Positions 9,133 through 17,184 of a stretch of 49,754 nucleotides of DNA are shown here, piece by piece. Location of the stretch: assembly GCA_023653025.1 (NCBI GenBank), contig JAMNXS010000015.1, positions 1-49,754 on the forward strand, written 5' to 3'. Every line of letters begins with the position of its first letter. Position 1 is the first letter of the stretch. The notes under the pieces are model-generated. The model was given only the letters and a program-made list of their open reading frames with translations, did not search any database and had not been told where the DNA came from. Origin of the DNA: Burkholderiaceae bacterium (GTDB taxonomy: Bacteria; Pseudomonadota; Gammaproteobacteria; Burkholderiales; Burkholderiaceae_D). The position numbers and the translations under genes were made by a program.

Positions 9133-10124
9133 TTGCTGCCCTCGCCCTTGGCCATATTGACCAGCATCAGCTTGGCGACTGCCAGCACGATGAAGGTGAT
9201 TACGAAAAGAATCAGGCCCAGCGCAAACAGCGAGGACATGTGCAGACCCGCCTCGGCCTCCGCAAACTCGTTAGCCAGTGTCGAGGCGATCGAGTTGCCG
9301 GCACCGAACAACGACCATGACAGCTTGTGTGCGTTGCCGATCACGAAGGTCACGGCCATCGTCTCGCCGAGTGCGCGACCGAGGCCGAGCATCACGCCGC
9401 CAACCACGCCGATGCGGGTGTACGGCAAGACGATCTTGCGCACCACCTCCCACTGCGTGCAGCCGATCGCATATGCGGACTCTTTCAGCACGGCCGGGCA
9501 GGTTTCGAACACGTCACGCATGACTGACGCAATGAACGGAATAATCATCACCGACAGGATCACACCAGCCGTCAGCATACCGATGCCCATCGTCGAACCC
9601 TGAAACAGCACACCGATCACGGGCACCTGACCCAGCGTGGCCTGCAGAAAGGGTTGCACATAGTCGGCGAACAGCGGCGCGAACACAAACAGACCCCACA
9701 TGCCGTAAATGATGGAGGGCACGCCGGCCAGCAGTTCGACGGCCGTGCCTAGCGGACGACGCAACCAGACCGGGCAGATCTCGGTCAGGAACAGCGCGAT
9801 GCCGAAGCTGACCGGGAAGGCGATCAGCAGCGCGATGAACGAAGTGACAACGGTGCCGGCAATGGCGATCATCGCGCCGTATTCCTGGTTCACCGGATCC
9901 CACTCGACGCGGGTGATGAAGCCCGGGCCGAAGTGCTGGAAGGCTGGCCAGGCGTTGATCACAAGGGAGATGACGATGCCGGTCAGGATCAGCATGACCA
10001 GCGCGGCAAAGCCGAGCGTCACCTTGTGAAAAATGTAATCCTGCCATCTGGCTGAACTCGCATCGACGGCCGAACTGGGCCGTGTCACTGCCGGTGCCAC
10101 GGCAGTCGGGGCGGGCGTATTCAT
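9129..10124 (-). CDS. pstC: Phosphate ABC transporter permease PstC
   Basis: A 331-residue permease. Helix one begins about [20 protein letters not shown] and the EAA-like loop is [22 protein letters not shown]. The start is uncertain. ATG 10124 gives a length close to other PstC proteins. An in-frame GTG at 10169 would add 15 Ser/Thr/Pro-rich residues and has no ribosome site. It is the first gene of the phosphate string here. The usual upstream pstS is absent, and a DUF445 gene reading the same way lies 115 bases away. Confidence 0.92.
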   Translation of the reverse strand: MNTPAPTAVAPAVTRPSSAVDASSARWQDYIFHKVTLGFAALVMLILTGIVISLVINAWPAFQHFGPGFITRVEWDPVNQEYGAMIAIAGTVVTSFIALLIAFPVSFGIALFLTEICPVWLRRPLGTAVELLAGVPSIIYGMWGLFVFAPLFADYVQPFLQATLGQVPVIGVLFQGSTMGIGMLTAGVILSVMIIPFIASVMRDVFETCPAVLKESAYAIGCTQWEVVRKIVLPYTRIGVVGGVMLGLGRALGETMAVTFVIGNAHKLSWSLFGAGNSIASTLANEFAEAEAGLHMSSLFALGLILFVITFIVLAVAKLMLVNMAKGEGSK

Positions 10125-10188
10125 GGAAGGCAGGGCCTCGGGGGTCGGGGATGTGGTCGATGTATTCACACGCGCAACTGTAGTCGCG

Positions 10189-10210
10189 CTTTATGACGCC
10201 GATGTTACAA
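10189..10210 (-). promoter_or_regulatory. Candidate Pho box upstream of pstC
   Basis: On the minus strand the sequence reads TTGTAAC-ATCG-GCGTCAT, two heptamers with the 11-base phasing of PhoB sites. They match CTGTCAT at about four and five of seven positions. It sits 65-86 bases before the ATG of pstC in the only intergenic gap of the cluster. The match is moderate, so this is an inference from position as much as sequence. Confidence 0.35.
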
Positions 10211-10239
10211 GGCTCGACCGCCTCCTACAACCGAAGTTT

Positions 10240-11304
10240 TCAATAAACAAAAGCCAACTGATTCAAGGCGTGCAGTGCCACCCCGACCAGCCCGCCGACC
10301 AGCGTACCGTTGATCCGGATGAATTGCAGGTCGCGGCCGACATGACCCTCGATACGCACCGCCACGGTCTGCGGATCCCACTCCCGGATCACCTGCCGCA
10401 CCAGCCCGACAACCTGGCTGCGGCGGCGCACAACCCCGACCGTGGCCTGCCGCTGCAGCCAGCGGTTGAAGGCGGCGCGCGCCGTCGGGTCGTCGGCCAT
10501 GCGCCGAGCGAACCCGGCCAGCGCGCCCTCCAGCCGCGTTGCGAGCAGGCCGTCCTGCGCGGCAGCGTCGAGCTGGCGCTGCAGGCGGTCGTCGTATTCG
10601 CCGGCGGCCAAGCGAGCCAGTTGCGTGCGCAGCGCCTGCTCCCACTGGCCGCGCGCTTCGCTGTCCGGGGCCAGCATCTGCGTCAGCAATTCGGCAATGC
10701 CCTCCATCAGGCGCCGAGAAAACTCGTCGTTGAAGCGTCGCGGCATCCAGCGCGGGCTCTTCTCGGACACCTTCTGGTAGATGTCGGCGTGATGTTCGTC
10801 CAGCAGCCGCAGCGCGCGCTCGATGGCGCGGTCGAACACTTGCTGATGCTTCTGCTGCGCGATCAGCACGGCGAGCCAGTCGGCCAGCAGCCCCCCGAGC
10901 CTGAGCTCGCCGGCGACGGCGGCCGACGCCCGACCAGCCAGCCAGCGACGATGAACCGGGTCGTCCAGCCAGCCGGCCAGCAGGCCGGCCAGGTCATGGC
11001 GCGCCATCTCGGCGGCCACGACCGACCGCGTGAGGAAGTTATGGCGCAAGAAGTCGGCGACGCTTTCGGCGAGGCGGTCGCGGTTGTTCGGAATGATGGC
11101 CGTGTGCGGTATCTTCAATCCGAGCGGATGCCGGAACAGCGCGGTCACCGCAAACCAGTCGGCCAGTCCGCCGACCAGCGCCGCCTCGGCAAAGGCGCGC
11201 ACAAAACCCAGCAGCGGATGGCGAGCCTCGAGCGCGCGCATCAGCAGGAACAGGCAGGCCATCGCCAGCAGCAGGCCGGTGGCCAACCGCCGCGATCGCG
11301 TCAT
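10240..11304 (-). CDS. DUF445 family membrane protein
   Basis: A 354-residue protein of the DUF445/YjiN type. One N-terminal hydrophobic segment (RRLATGLLLAMACLFLLM) is followed by the family hallmark VRAFAEAALVGGLADWFAVTALFRHPLGLKIPHTAIIPNN. The body is helical and amphipathic, and the C-terminus is hydrophobic with RINGTLVGGLVGVALHAL. The biochemical role is unknown; family members are thought to be membrane-anchored. The start could also be GTG 11325. It follows the DUF1289 gene by about 110 bases on the same strand. Confidence 0.85.
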   Translation of the reverse strand: MTRSRRLATGLLLAMACLFLLMRALEARHPLLGFVRAFAEAALVGGLADWFAVTALFRHPLGLKIPHTAIIPNNRDRLAESVADFLRHNFLTRSVVAAEMARHDLAGLLAGWLDDPVHRRWLAGRASAAVAGELRLGGLLADWLAVLIAQQKHQQVFDRAIERALRLLDEHHADIYQKVSEKSPRWMPRRFNDEFSRRLMEGIAELLTQMLAPDSEARGQWEQALRTQLARLAAGEYDDRLQRQLDAAAQDGLLATRLEGALAGFARRMADDPTARAAFNRWLQRQATVGVVRRRSQVVGLVRQVIREWDPQTVAVRIEGHVGRDLQFIRINGTLVGGLVGVALHALNQLAFVY

Positions 11305-11415
11305 CGGCGAGGCGCGCGCGCTCACGCACCCGGCCGGCGGATTGCCGAGGGTCCTTCCATGCGGGTTCGATCGGTCGCGGGCCTTAAGGTTCGGCAAGGC
11401 CGCCGACCAGCCCCT

Positions 11416-11604
11416 CTACATGTTCCGGCGCGGATAACCTTCCGACAAGATGCGCTCCCAGACCTGGTCTTTCTGCTCCGGCGTCATGAACACCCAGTCG
11501 GCGACCTCGCCCACCGTGCGGCCGCAGCCGCGGCAGACGTCGTCGAAGGTGGTGGAGCAGACAGCCACGCAGGGAGTGTCCGGTCGTTCGGGGTGATTGG
11601 GCAT
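11416..11604 (-). CDS. DUF1289 small cysteine protein
   Basis: A 62-residue protein with the DUF1289 pattern CVAVCSTTFDDVCRGCGRTVGEVADW, four conserved cysteines likely to bind a metal, and a C-terminal amphipathic helix with EQKDQVWERI. The function is unknown; such proteins are common in proteobacteria. ATG 11604 begins MPNHPERPDTPC. No Shine-Dalgarno is seen, and the T-run of the xdhC terminator lies immediately upstream, so a leaderless or weak start is possible. Confidence 0.8.
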   Translation of the reverse strand: MPNHPERPDTPCVAVCSTTFDDVCRGCGRTVGEVADWVFMTPEQKDQVWERILSEGYPRRNM

Positions 11605-11609
11605 CGGAA

Positions 11610-11640
11610 GAAAAAAACAGCCGGGCGTGGGGCTCCCGGC
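11610..11640 (-). terminator. Rho-independent terminator after xdhC
   Basis: On the minus strand GCCGGG (11640-11635) pairs with CCCGGC (11625-11620) and is followed by TG and seven T. It lies 41 bases after the xdhC stop. Confidence 0.7.
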
Positions 11641-11680
11641 CGGGTTGCAGTGAAAATCTGGAGGACAGGTGCGGTCCGGC

Positions 11681-12721
11681 TCAGACGATACGTTGCGCCG
11701 GGTCGAGCAGGCAGGCGTCCGGGCTGGCATCGAGTTGCGCCGCCTCCTTCGCCTTGCCGACCTGCATAACCTCGGGCAGGTCGACGCCGTTCTTCACCGC
11801 CGTCATCTCGGCGAGGATAGAGATCGCGATCTCGGACGGCGTCTTGCTGCCTATGTAGACGCCGATCGGGCCGTGCAGCCTGGCCAGCTGTTCCGGCGTC
11901 AGGTCGAAATCGAGCAGGCGCTCGCGGCGCTTGCGGTCGTTCGAGCGCGAACCGATCGCGCCGACATAAAAAGCATCGGACTTCAAGGCCTCCATCAGCG
12001 CCAGATCGTCGAGCTTGGGGTCGTGCGTCAGGGCGACCACCGCGCAGCGGCTGTCGAGCCGCATCTCGGTCACGAGGTCGTCAGGCATTGCATGTACGAC
12101 CTGCACGCCGTCGACCGACCAGCCGTCGCGGTATTCTTCGCGCGGGTCGCAGACCGTCACTGCATAGTCCATCCCGACGGCGATCTGCGCGAGGAAGCGC
12201 GACAACTGCCCGGCGCCGATGATTAGCAGGCGCCAGCGCGGGCCGTGGATCGTGGTCAGCGCCGCTTCCGATACCTGCAGGCTCATGCCGGGCTTCGCCG
12301 GACCAAGCGTGACCTCGCCGGTCTGCAGGTCGACGCGGCGCGCGACCAGTTCGCCCTGCGCAAGCCGCTCGATCAACTCCGGCAGGCGGCTCTTGTCCGA
12401 CAGCGGCTCGATCGACAATTGTATGGTGCCGCCGCACGGCAGGCCGAAGCGGTGCGCCTCGTCGGCGGTAATACCGTAGGTGACCACCTCGGGCCGGGTG
12501 CGCGTGATGCCATGCTTGTGCGCGCGGTCGATCAGGTCATCCTCGATGCAGCCGCCTGAGACGGAGCCGACCACGCGCCCGTCGGCGCAGATGCCGAGCG
12601 TCGCGCCTTCGGGGCGCGGGCTCGAGCCCCAGGTCTTGATGACGGTGACGAGTTCGCAAGGCTTGCCGGCAGCGAGCCAGTCGGCACAGGTCTTGAGGAC
12701 TTCGAGGTCGATGCTGTCCAT
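11681..12721 (-). CDS. xdhC: XdhC-family molybdenum hydroxylase maturation protein
   Basis: A 346-residue protein of the XdhC/CoxI family that binds and sulfurates molybdenum cofactor before insertion into xanthine-dehydrogenase-type enzymes. The N-terminal domain has VIKTWGSSPRPEGATLGI and VGSVSGGCIEDDLI. The C-terminal Rossmann domain begins at LLIIGAGQLSRFLAQIA and contains AVVALTHDPKLDD and YVGAIGSRSNDRKRRERL. It lies downstream of iorA and iorB, the molybdoenzyme it probably serves, but is separated from them by a terminator and a second hairpin, so it may have its own promoter or depend on readthrough. ATG 12721 follows GAGAGAAAAG. Confidence 0.9.
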   Translation of the reverse strand: MDSIDLEVLKTCADWLAAGKPCELVTVIKTWGSSPRPEGATLGICADGRVVGSVSGGCIEDDLIDRAHKHGITRTRPEVVTYGITADEAHRFGLPCGGTIQLSIEPLSDKSRLPELIERLAQGELVARRVDLQTGEVTLGPAKPGMSLQVSEAALTTIHGPRWRLLIIGAGQLSRFLAQIAVGMDYAVTVCDPREEYRDGWSVDGVQVVHAMPDDLVTEMRLDSRCAVVALTHDPKLDDLALMEALKSDAFYVGAIGSRSNDRKRRERLLDFDLTPEQLARLHGPIGVYIGSKTPSEIAISILAEMTAVKNGVDLPEVMQVGKAKEAAQLDASPDACLLDPAQRIV

Positions 12722-12738
12722 GGATGCTTTTCTCTCAT

Positions 12739-12795
12739 GAGTCTCCACCGAAGCCCGCTGCACGGCAGACCGCCGGCGGGCTTCGGTGGAGACTC
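12739..12795 (-). repeat. 20-bp perfect inverted repeat upstream of xdhC
   Basis: Arms GAGTCTCCACCGAAGCCCGC at 12739-12758 and its exact reverse complement at 12776-12795 enclose a 17-base loop. In the xdhC direction the second arm ends 17 bases before the ATG, so the hairpin sits right against the ribosome site. No T-run follows it, so it is not a classical terminator. It comes directly after the terminator of the upstream iorB gene. Confidence 0.85.
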
Positions 12796-12831
12796 AAAAA
12801 AAATGCTCCCTGGCCTTGCGGCCAGGGAGCA
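12796..12831 (-). terminator. Strong rho-independent terminator after iorB
   Basis: On the minus strand a 12-bp perfect stem (TGCTCCCTGGCC, 12831-12820, with its complement at 12815-12804) has a four-base loop and is followed by eight T. It lies 17 bases beyond the stop of the large molybdoenzyme subunit. Confidence 0.92.
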
Positions 12832-12848
12832 CTCGTTACGCTAGACCA

Positions 12849-14978
12849 TCAGGCCGACTTCAGGCCCTCGACCAGCGGCATGCTGCGCACGCGCTTGCCG
12901 GTGGCGTTGAAGATCGCGTTGGCCACTGCCGGAGCGATGACCGACGTCGACGGCTCGCCCACGCCACCCGGCTTCTCGGTGCTCTGGACCAGATGCACGT
13001 CGATGACCGGCGACTCGTTCTGGCGCAGGATCCGGAAGTCGTTGAAGTTGCTCTGGTCGACCACGCCGTTCTTCACGGTGATGTTGCCGTACAGGGCGCC
13101 CGACAGGCCGTAGATGATGCCCGACTCGAGCTGCTGGCGGACGATCTCCGGGTTGACCATGCGGCCGGCGTCGCAAGCGACGGTGACCTTATGGACCTTG
13201 ACGTCGCCGCCCTTGACCGAGACTTCAGCCACTTGCGCCATGTAGGTGCCGTAGCCTTCCATCAGGGCGACGCCCAGCGCGCGGCCTTTCGGCAGCTTGC
13301 GGCCGTAGCCGGCCTTCTCGGCAGCGATCTTCAGCACGTTGGCGAAGCGCGGTTCGTTGGCCAGCAGGTCCATGCGGTACTGAACTGGGTCCTGGCCTGC
13401 GGCATTGGCCAGCTCATCGATGAACGACTCGTTGGCGAACGCGTTCATCGTGTGCGACACGGCGCGCAGGTAACCGACGCGGAAGCCGGTGTCATGGATG
13501 ATCACGTCGTGCGCGGTGTTCGCGACGGCGTACGGCGGAACGGCCGCCTCGACCATGAACGGATCCAGTGTGTTTTTCGGCAGGCCGAAAGCGCGCTGCG
13601 TGATCGACTGCGAGGTCAGCTGGAACGACATGCCGACCGGCTTGCCCGACGCGTCGAGGCCAGCCTGCAGGCGGTTGAGGCCCATCGGACGATAGAAATC
13701 GTGCTTCATGTCGTCTTCACGGCTCCACAGCACCTTGACCGGACGGCCGACGGCCTTCGACACCTGGACAGCTTGCGAGATGAAGTCCAGCTCGATACGA
13801 CGACCGAAGCCGCCGCCGAGGAAGGTGGTCTGCACGGTGACGTTTTCCGGCTTGATGCCCAGGACCGCAGCAGCGGTGCCCTGTGCGCCTTGCGGGAACT
13901 GGGTCGGTCCGATCAGTTCGCACGAATCGCCCTTGGCGTTGGCGATCATGTTCATCGGCTCCAGCGGCTGGTGCGCGATCAGCTGGGTGCGATACTCGGC
14001 CTTCAGGACCTTCTTCGCGCCAGCGATGGCGCCAGCGGCGTCACCGACGTCCGGACGGATCTTGATCGGCTTGATTTCCTTGTCGGCGGCATCGATGGCC
14101 TTCCACATGCTGCCGGTCGACAGGCCGGCCATGGCGCCCGGCTGGAAATCGACCTTCAGGCCCTTTTTGCGGGCGTTGAAAGCGTGCCAGTAGGTGTCGG
14201 CCACGACAGCCACGCCGTCGGAGATCTGGACGACGTCAATCACGCCCGGCATGCTCTTGGCCTTCGAGGCGTCGAACTTGACCGGCTTGCCGTCGATGAC
14301 CGGGGTCTGCTCGATCGAAGCGTAGACCATGCCCGGAACCGAAGCGTCGATACCGAACTGGGCGGTACCGTTGACCTTGGACGGGGTGTCGATACGCGCG
14401 AGCGGCTTGCCGATCAGGCGGAACTCGGACGGGTCCTTCAGCTGGACATCCTTGGGCACCGGAACCGATGCCGCTGCGGCAGCCAGTTCGCCGTAGGTGG
14501 CGCGGTTGCCGCCGCCGGAGACGATGCCGTTCTCGGCCTTCAGCGTGGAAGCGTCAACGCCCCACTTGTTGGCCGCAGCCTGGACCAGCATGGTGCGCAC
14601 TTGCGCGCCGCCGATACGCAGTTTTTCCCAGGCGTCGCGGATGGCGGTCGAGCCGCCGGTGATCTGCGCGCCCAAGAGGCCGTTCACGTAGGCCGGGTTG
14701 GCCGGTGCGGTAGCGACCTTGACGGTGCTGAGGTCGACGTTCAGCTCTTCCGCGATCAGCATCGGCAGCGAGGTGAAGACGCCCTGGCCCATCTCCGACA
14801 TGTAGGAGATCAGGGTGATGGTATTGTCGTCGGCGATGTGCACCCAGGCGTTCGGGGTGTGGACCGAGCCGGCCGCCTTGGCTTCTTGTCCGCCCAGGCC
14901 GGGCAGGTACATGCCGAGTACGGCTGCGCCCGATGCGTACGCGGACGACTTCAGGAATTCACGACGTGTGGTTGTCAT
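12849..14978 (-). CDS. iorB: Molybdopterin large subunit, IorB-type aldehyde/isoquinoline oxidoreductase
   Basis: A 709-residue molybdenum hydroxylase subunit. The N-terminus TTTRREFLKSSAYASGAAVL is a Tat signal, so the folded enzyme is exported to the periplasm. Family landmarks include EMGQGVFTSLPMLIAEELNVD, QTTFLGGGFGRRIELDFI near the cofactor, and the C-terminal GGVGEP whose Glu (about 675) is the catalytic base. Such proteins pair with a small 2Fe-2S subunit and oxidise aldehydes or N-heterocycles; the substrate cannot be read from sequence. Fused cytochrome domains seen in some relatives are absent. It starts at ATG 14978 after GGAGACAATAGAA, 19 bases after iorA. The neighbouring alcohol dehydrogenase suggests an aldehyde substrate. 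Confidence 0.87.
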   Translation of the reverse strand: MTTTRREFLKSSAYASGAAVLGMYLPGLGGQEAKAAGSVHTPNAWVHIADDNTITLISYMSEMGQGVFTSLPMLIAEELNVDLSTVKVATAPANPAYVNGLLGAQITGGSTAIRDAWEKLRIGGAQVRTMLVQAAANKWGVDASTLKAENGIVSGGGNRATYGELAAAAASVPVPKDVQLKDPSEFRLIGKPLARIDTPSKVNGTAQFGIDASVPGMVYASIEQTPVIDGKPVKFDASKAKSMPGVIDVVQISDGVAVVADTYWHAFNARKKGLKVDFQPGAMAGLSTGSMWKAIDAADKEIKPIKIRPDVGDAAGAIAGAKKVLKAEYRTQLIAHQPLEPMNMIANAKGDSCELIGPTQFPQGAQGTAAAVLGIKPENVTVQTTFLGGGFGRRIELDFISQAVQVSKAVGRPVKVLWSREDDMKHDFYRPMGLNRLQAGLDASGKPVGMSFQLTSQSITQRAFGLPKNTLDPFMVEAAVPPYAVANTAHDVIIHDTGFRVGYLRAVSHTMNAFANESFIDELANAAGQDPVQYRMDLLANEPRFANVLKIAAEKAGYGRKLPKGRALGVALMEGYGTYMAQVAEVSVKGGDVKVHKVTVACDAGRMVNPEIVRQQLESGIIYGLSGALYGNITVKNGVVDQSNFNDFRILRQNESPVIDVHLVQSTEKPGGVGEPSTSVIAPAVANAIFNATGKRVRSMPLVEGLKSA

Positions 14979-14997
14979 TTCTATTGTCTCCTCTACC

Positions 14998-15462
14998 TTA
15001 AGCTTTGCGCATTTCTGCGGCGGCATCCTTGATGGCTGCGCGGATACGGTTGTACGTACCGCAGCGGCACAGGTTGCCAGCCATGGCGTTGTCAATGTCG
15101 GCATCGCTCGGGTTCTTGTTCTTGGACAGCAGCGCAGCGGCGCTCATCAGCTGGCCGGACTGGCAGTAACCGCACTGCGGCACCTGGTGCTTGATCCAGG
15201 CCTTCTGCAGCGGATGCGAGTTGTCTGCGGAGAGCGACTCGACGGTCGACACGTTCTTGCCTGCGACCGAGGACACCGGGGTCTGGCAGGAACGGATCGG
15301 GCTGCCGTTCAGGTGCACGGTGCACGCGCCGCAAAGGGCTGCACCGCAACCGAACTTGGTGCCGGTCAGACCGACCTCATCGCGAATCACCCACAGCAGG
15401 GGGGTGTCCGGCTCGGCCTGGACGGAAACCGTCGAGCCGTTCAGATTGAAACTGATTGCCAT
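14998..15462 (-). CDS. iorA: 2Fe-2S small subunit, IorA-type
   Basis: A 154-residue electron-transfer subunit. The plant-type ferredoxin cluster is ligated by Cys39, 44, 47 and 59 ([10 protein letters not shown] then RSCQTP). The second 2Fe-2S cluster lies in the helical domain with Cys97, 100, 132 and 134 (QCGYCQSG and [10 protein letters not shown]). It has no signal peptide, consistent with co-export by the Tat signal of the large subunit. ATG 15462 follows GAGGAGAG. It is first in the iorA-iorB operon. Confidence 0.92.
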   Translation of the reverse strand: MAISFNLNGSTVSVQAEPDTPLLWVIRDEVGLTGTKFGCGAALCGACTVHLNGSPIRSCQTPVSSVAGKNVSTVESLSADNSHPLQKAWIKHQVPQCGYCQSGQLMSAAALLSKNKNPSDADIDNAMAGNLCRCGTYNRIRAAIKDAAAEMRKA

Positions 15463-15807
15463 GGTTCTACTCTCCTCTTTCTTGGTTTCACTGCAAGTTA
15501 AGCCAATGATCACTCATTAGTTCTTCTCACCCGACATCGATGTCTCGCCGGATTGTTTGCGCCGTCGCTCGGTCTTCTGAGGGCCGCGTCGCAGCGCTGT
15601 TTTACTCCCGCCTTTGTTCCATTCGCTCAGCTTTTTTTGAAAAACCGGGCGACTGATTCGAAGCTGTGTCTATATAACATCCCTATTTCGCAAAATCAAG
15701 GAATCGCATAAGAGTAAGCGGCTTCCAAAGCGACGAGCCTTGACCCAGCAAATTATTTCACTTTTTCTCTAGGGCTGCATGACTGTTATTCATGAATTGA
15801 ATCCATG
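15463..15807. promoter_or_regulatory. Intergenic region with candidate iorA promoter and palindrome
   Basis: This 345-base gap separates the binding-protein gene from iorA, both on the minus strand. A minus-strand sigma-70 candidate is TTGATT (15699-15694), a 17-base spacer and TATATA (15676-15671). It would give a 5' leader of about 200 bases for iorA. Within the leader lies the perfect 12-base palindrome GACATCGATGTC at 15533-15544 and a smaller repeat AATGA-N4-TCATT at 15506-15519. No open frame or terminator for the upstream gene is evident. Confidence 0.5.
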
Positions 15808-16731
15808 TCATTCAACCATCTTTTCAAGCCCCAATCCGGTGCGCACGTAAGGCTGGATCGGCGCTATGTAGGTCAGCTTCTCATCGCGCGCGGCCTGCTC
15901 CAGTTCGCCCGACCGCCGCAGCGCATCAAGCGCGGCGTTCACGTCGCGCAGCAGGCCGGCATGGTCGGCAGTCGTCACGAAGCCGAGGTTGAAGCCGATC
16001 GGCAGCATCAGGCCGGAGCCGCGCAGCGGCGATTGTGGTTGCTCGACCCGGTACATGTCGAAGCGATGCGACTCGACAATGGTGGCATCGGCGTCGCCCT
16101 GGGCCACCGCATCGAGCGGCTCGGTCATGATGTCGACATGCGAGGCGTTTTTCAGCAACTGGCCCTTCTTGTAGGCCATCACGATCAGGTCGCCCGAACT
16201 CGCCGGGCGGTTCACGATGCGGTAGGGCTGCAGGTCGTCGAGAGTACGCACGTCGCCGCTGACGCGCTGCCCGAGGACGGGCGTGACGGCGGCAAAGTGA
16301 TAGCCGTCGCTGGCAAAGAGCTGGCTTCCCTTGAGGGCTTTCTTGCGGCTCTCCTCCCCCATGCCGTCGACCGGCGGCAGCGTCGTCTCCTCGCCGCCAG
16401 CCGGCCGCTCGAGTGACGACTGCACGAGCGGAAAACCGCCGACAAGCTGGCAGACGCCGGCGGACACCAGCACGCTGGTCTTGACCGACACGGCGCCGCG
16501 CCGGCGGCGCTCTTTCTCGTACCAGCGCACGTCCAGCGTACGCTGGAGGCGGCGCGCGACAGCCTGCGCGACGGCAAGGTCGAAGCCGCCGGTCTGCCCC
16601 TGCTGCGAATACGAGAAAGGCTTGTTGTCCTTGTTCAGGCAGACCGTCAGCGGCGGCGTGCCGTCATTGGCTGCCGCCGCGCCCGCGGCCATCAGCACGG
16701 CCACGGCAACAGGGTGCAGCAGGCGGCGCAT
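15808..16731 (-). CDS. MxaJ/XoxJ-like periplasmic binding protein
   Basis: A 307-residue exported protein of the family 3 solute-binding fold. The signal peptide is about residues 1-21 (LLHPVAVAVLMAAGAAAAND). The mature start PLTVCLNKDNKPFSYSQQGQTGGFDLAVAQAVARRL matches proteins that accompany PQQ alcohol dehydrogenases. A Cys and a GVCQLVGGFPLVQ segment are also MxaJ-like. No permease or ATPase is near, so transport is unlikely. Known relatives are thought to help mature or activate the dehydrogenase. The ATG overlaps the stop of the cytochrome gene as ATGA. Confidence 0.75.
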   Translation of the reverse strand: MRRLLHPVAVAVLMAAGAAAANDGTPPLTVCLNKDNKPFSYSQQGQTGGFDLAVAQAVARRLQRTLDVRWYEKERRRRGAVSVKTSVLVSAGVCQLVGGFPLVQSSLERPAGGEETTLPPVDGMGEESRKKALKGSQLFASDGYHFAAVTPVLGQRVSGDVRTLDDLQPYRIVNRPASSGDLIVMAYKKGQLLKNASHVDIMTEPLDAVAQGDADATIVESHRFDMYRVEQPQSPLRGSGLMLPIGFNLGFVTTADHAGLLRDVNAALDALRRSGELEQAARDEKLTYIAPIQPYVRTGLGLEKMVE

Positions 16732-17096
16732 CACAGCTTGCCGCCACGGGTGCCGACGTAAGACCAGAGGATGGTCACTTCCTCTTCGCTGAGGATGCCC
16801 TTCAGGGCGGGCATCGCACGCTTGCCGTTCAGGACGGAATTGAAGAAGCGTGCCTTGTCGTCAAGCGGGAATTTGCGCAGGTCGTACGCATTGTTGTTGC
16901 CCACCATTTCAGGGCCGTGGCAGCGCAGGCACATCTGCTTGTACATCGCCCGCCCTTTCTCGATGTTCTCCTTCGTGAATTCGGCCGGGCGCTCGCCGGA
17001 GGGCAGCGCGTCTTGCGCCTGCGCGGGCGCGAATAGCGCGATCGAGGCAGACAGCGCGAGGATGGACATCAGGATGCGGGGGATGCAGGTATTCAT
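16731..17096 (-). CDS. Small periplasmic cytochrome c
   Basis: A 121-residue class I cytochrome c. A signal peptide ends near APAQAQDA (about residue 29), one heme site CLRCH is at 56-60, and a later KRAMPALKG provides the likely axial Met. Its position right after the PQQ dehydrogenase suggests it takes electrons from that enzyme, as XoxG or ExaB do, though it is shorter than typical XoxG. It is translationally coupled to the binding-protein gene downstream. The ATG 17096 start has only a weak AAGTGA ribosome site. Confidence 0.85.
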   Translation of the reverse strand: MNTCIPRILMSILALSASIALFAPAQAQDALPSGERPAEFTKENIEKGRAMYKQMCLRCHGPEMVGNNNAYDLRKFPLDDKARFFNSVLNGKRAMPALKGILSEEEVTILWSYVGTRGGKL

Positions 17097-17118
17097 GTTC
17101 ACTTGCAATGTTTCAGTT

Positions 17119-17159
17119 AAAAAAAACAGGCATTGGCTGCGAGGCGGCCAATGCCTGTT
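17119..17159 (-). terminator. Rho-independent terminator after the PQQ dehydrogenase
   Basis: On the minus strand a 13-bp perfect stem (AACAGGCATTGGC and complement, 17125-17137 with 17147-17159) with a nine-base loop is followed by a run of T (17126-17119). It lies between the dehydrogenase and the cytochrome gene, so the downstream genes probably get reduced readthrough or have a promoter of their own. Confidence 0.88.
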
Positions 17160-17184
17160 CGGTTACTTCATCAAGGCCGGTTGA

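Noticed and set aside
15490-15510. A sigma-54-like GG...GC element upstream of iorA
   Set aside because: Only 8 bases separate GG and GC; the -24/-12 element needs 10.
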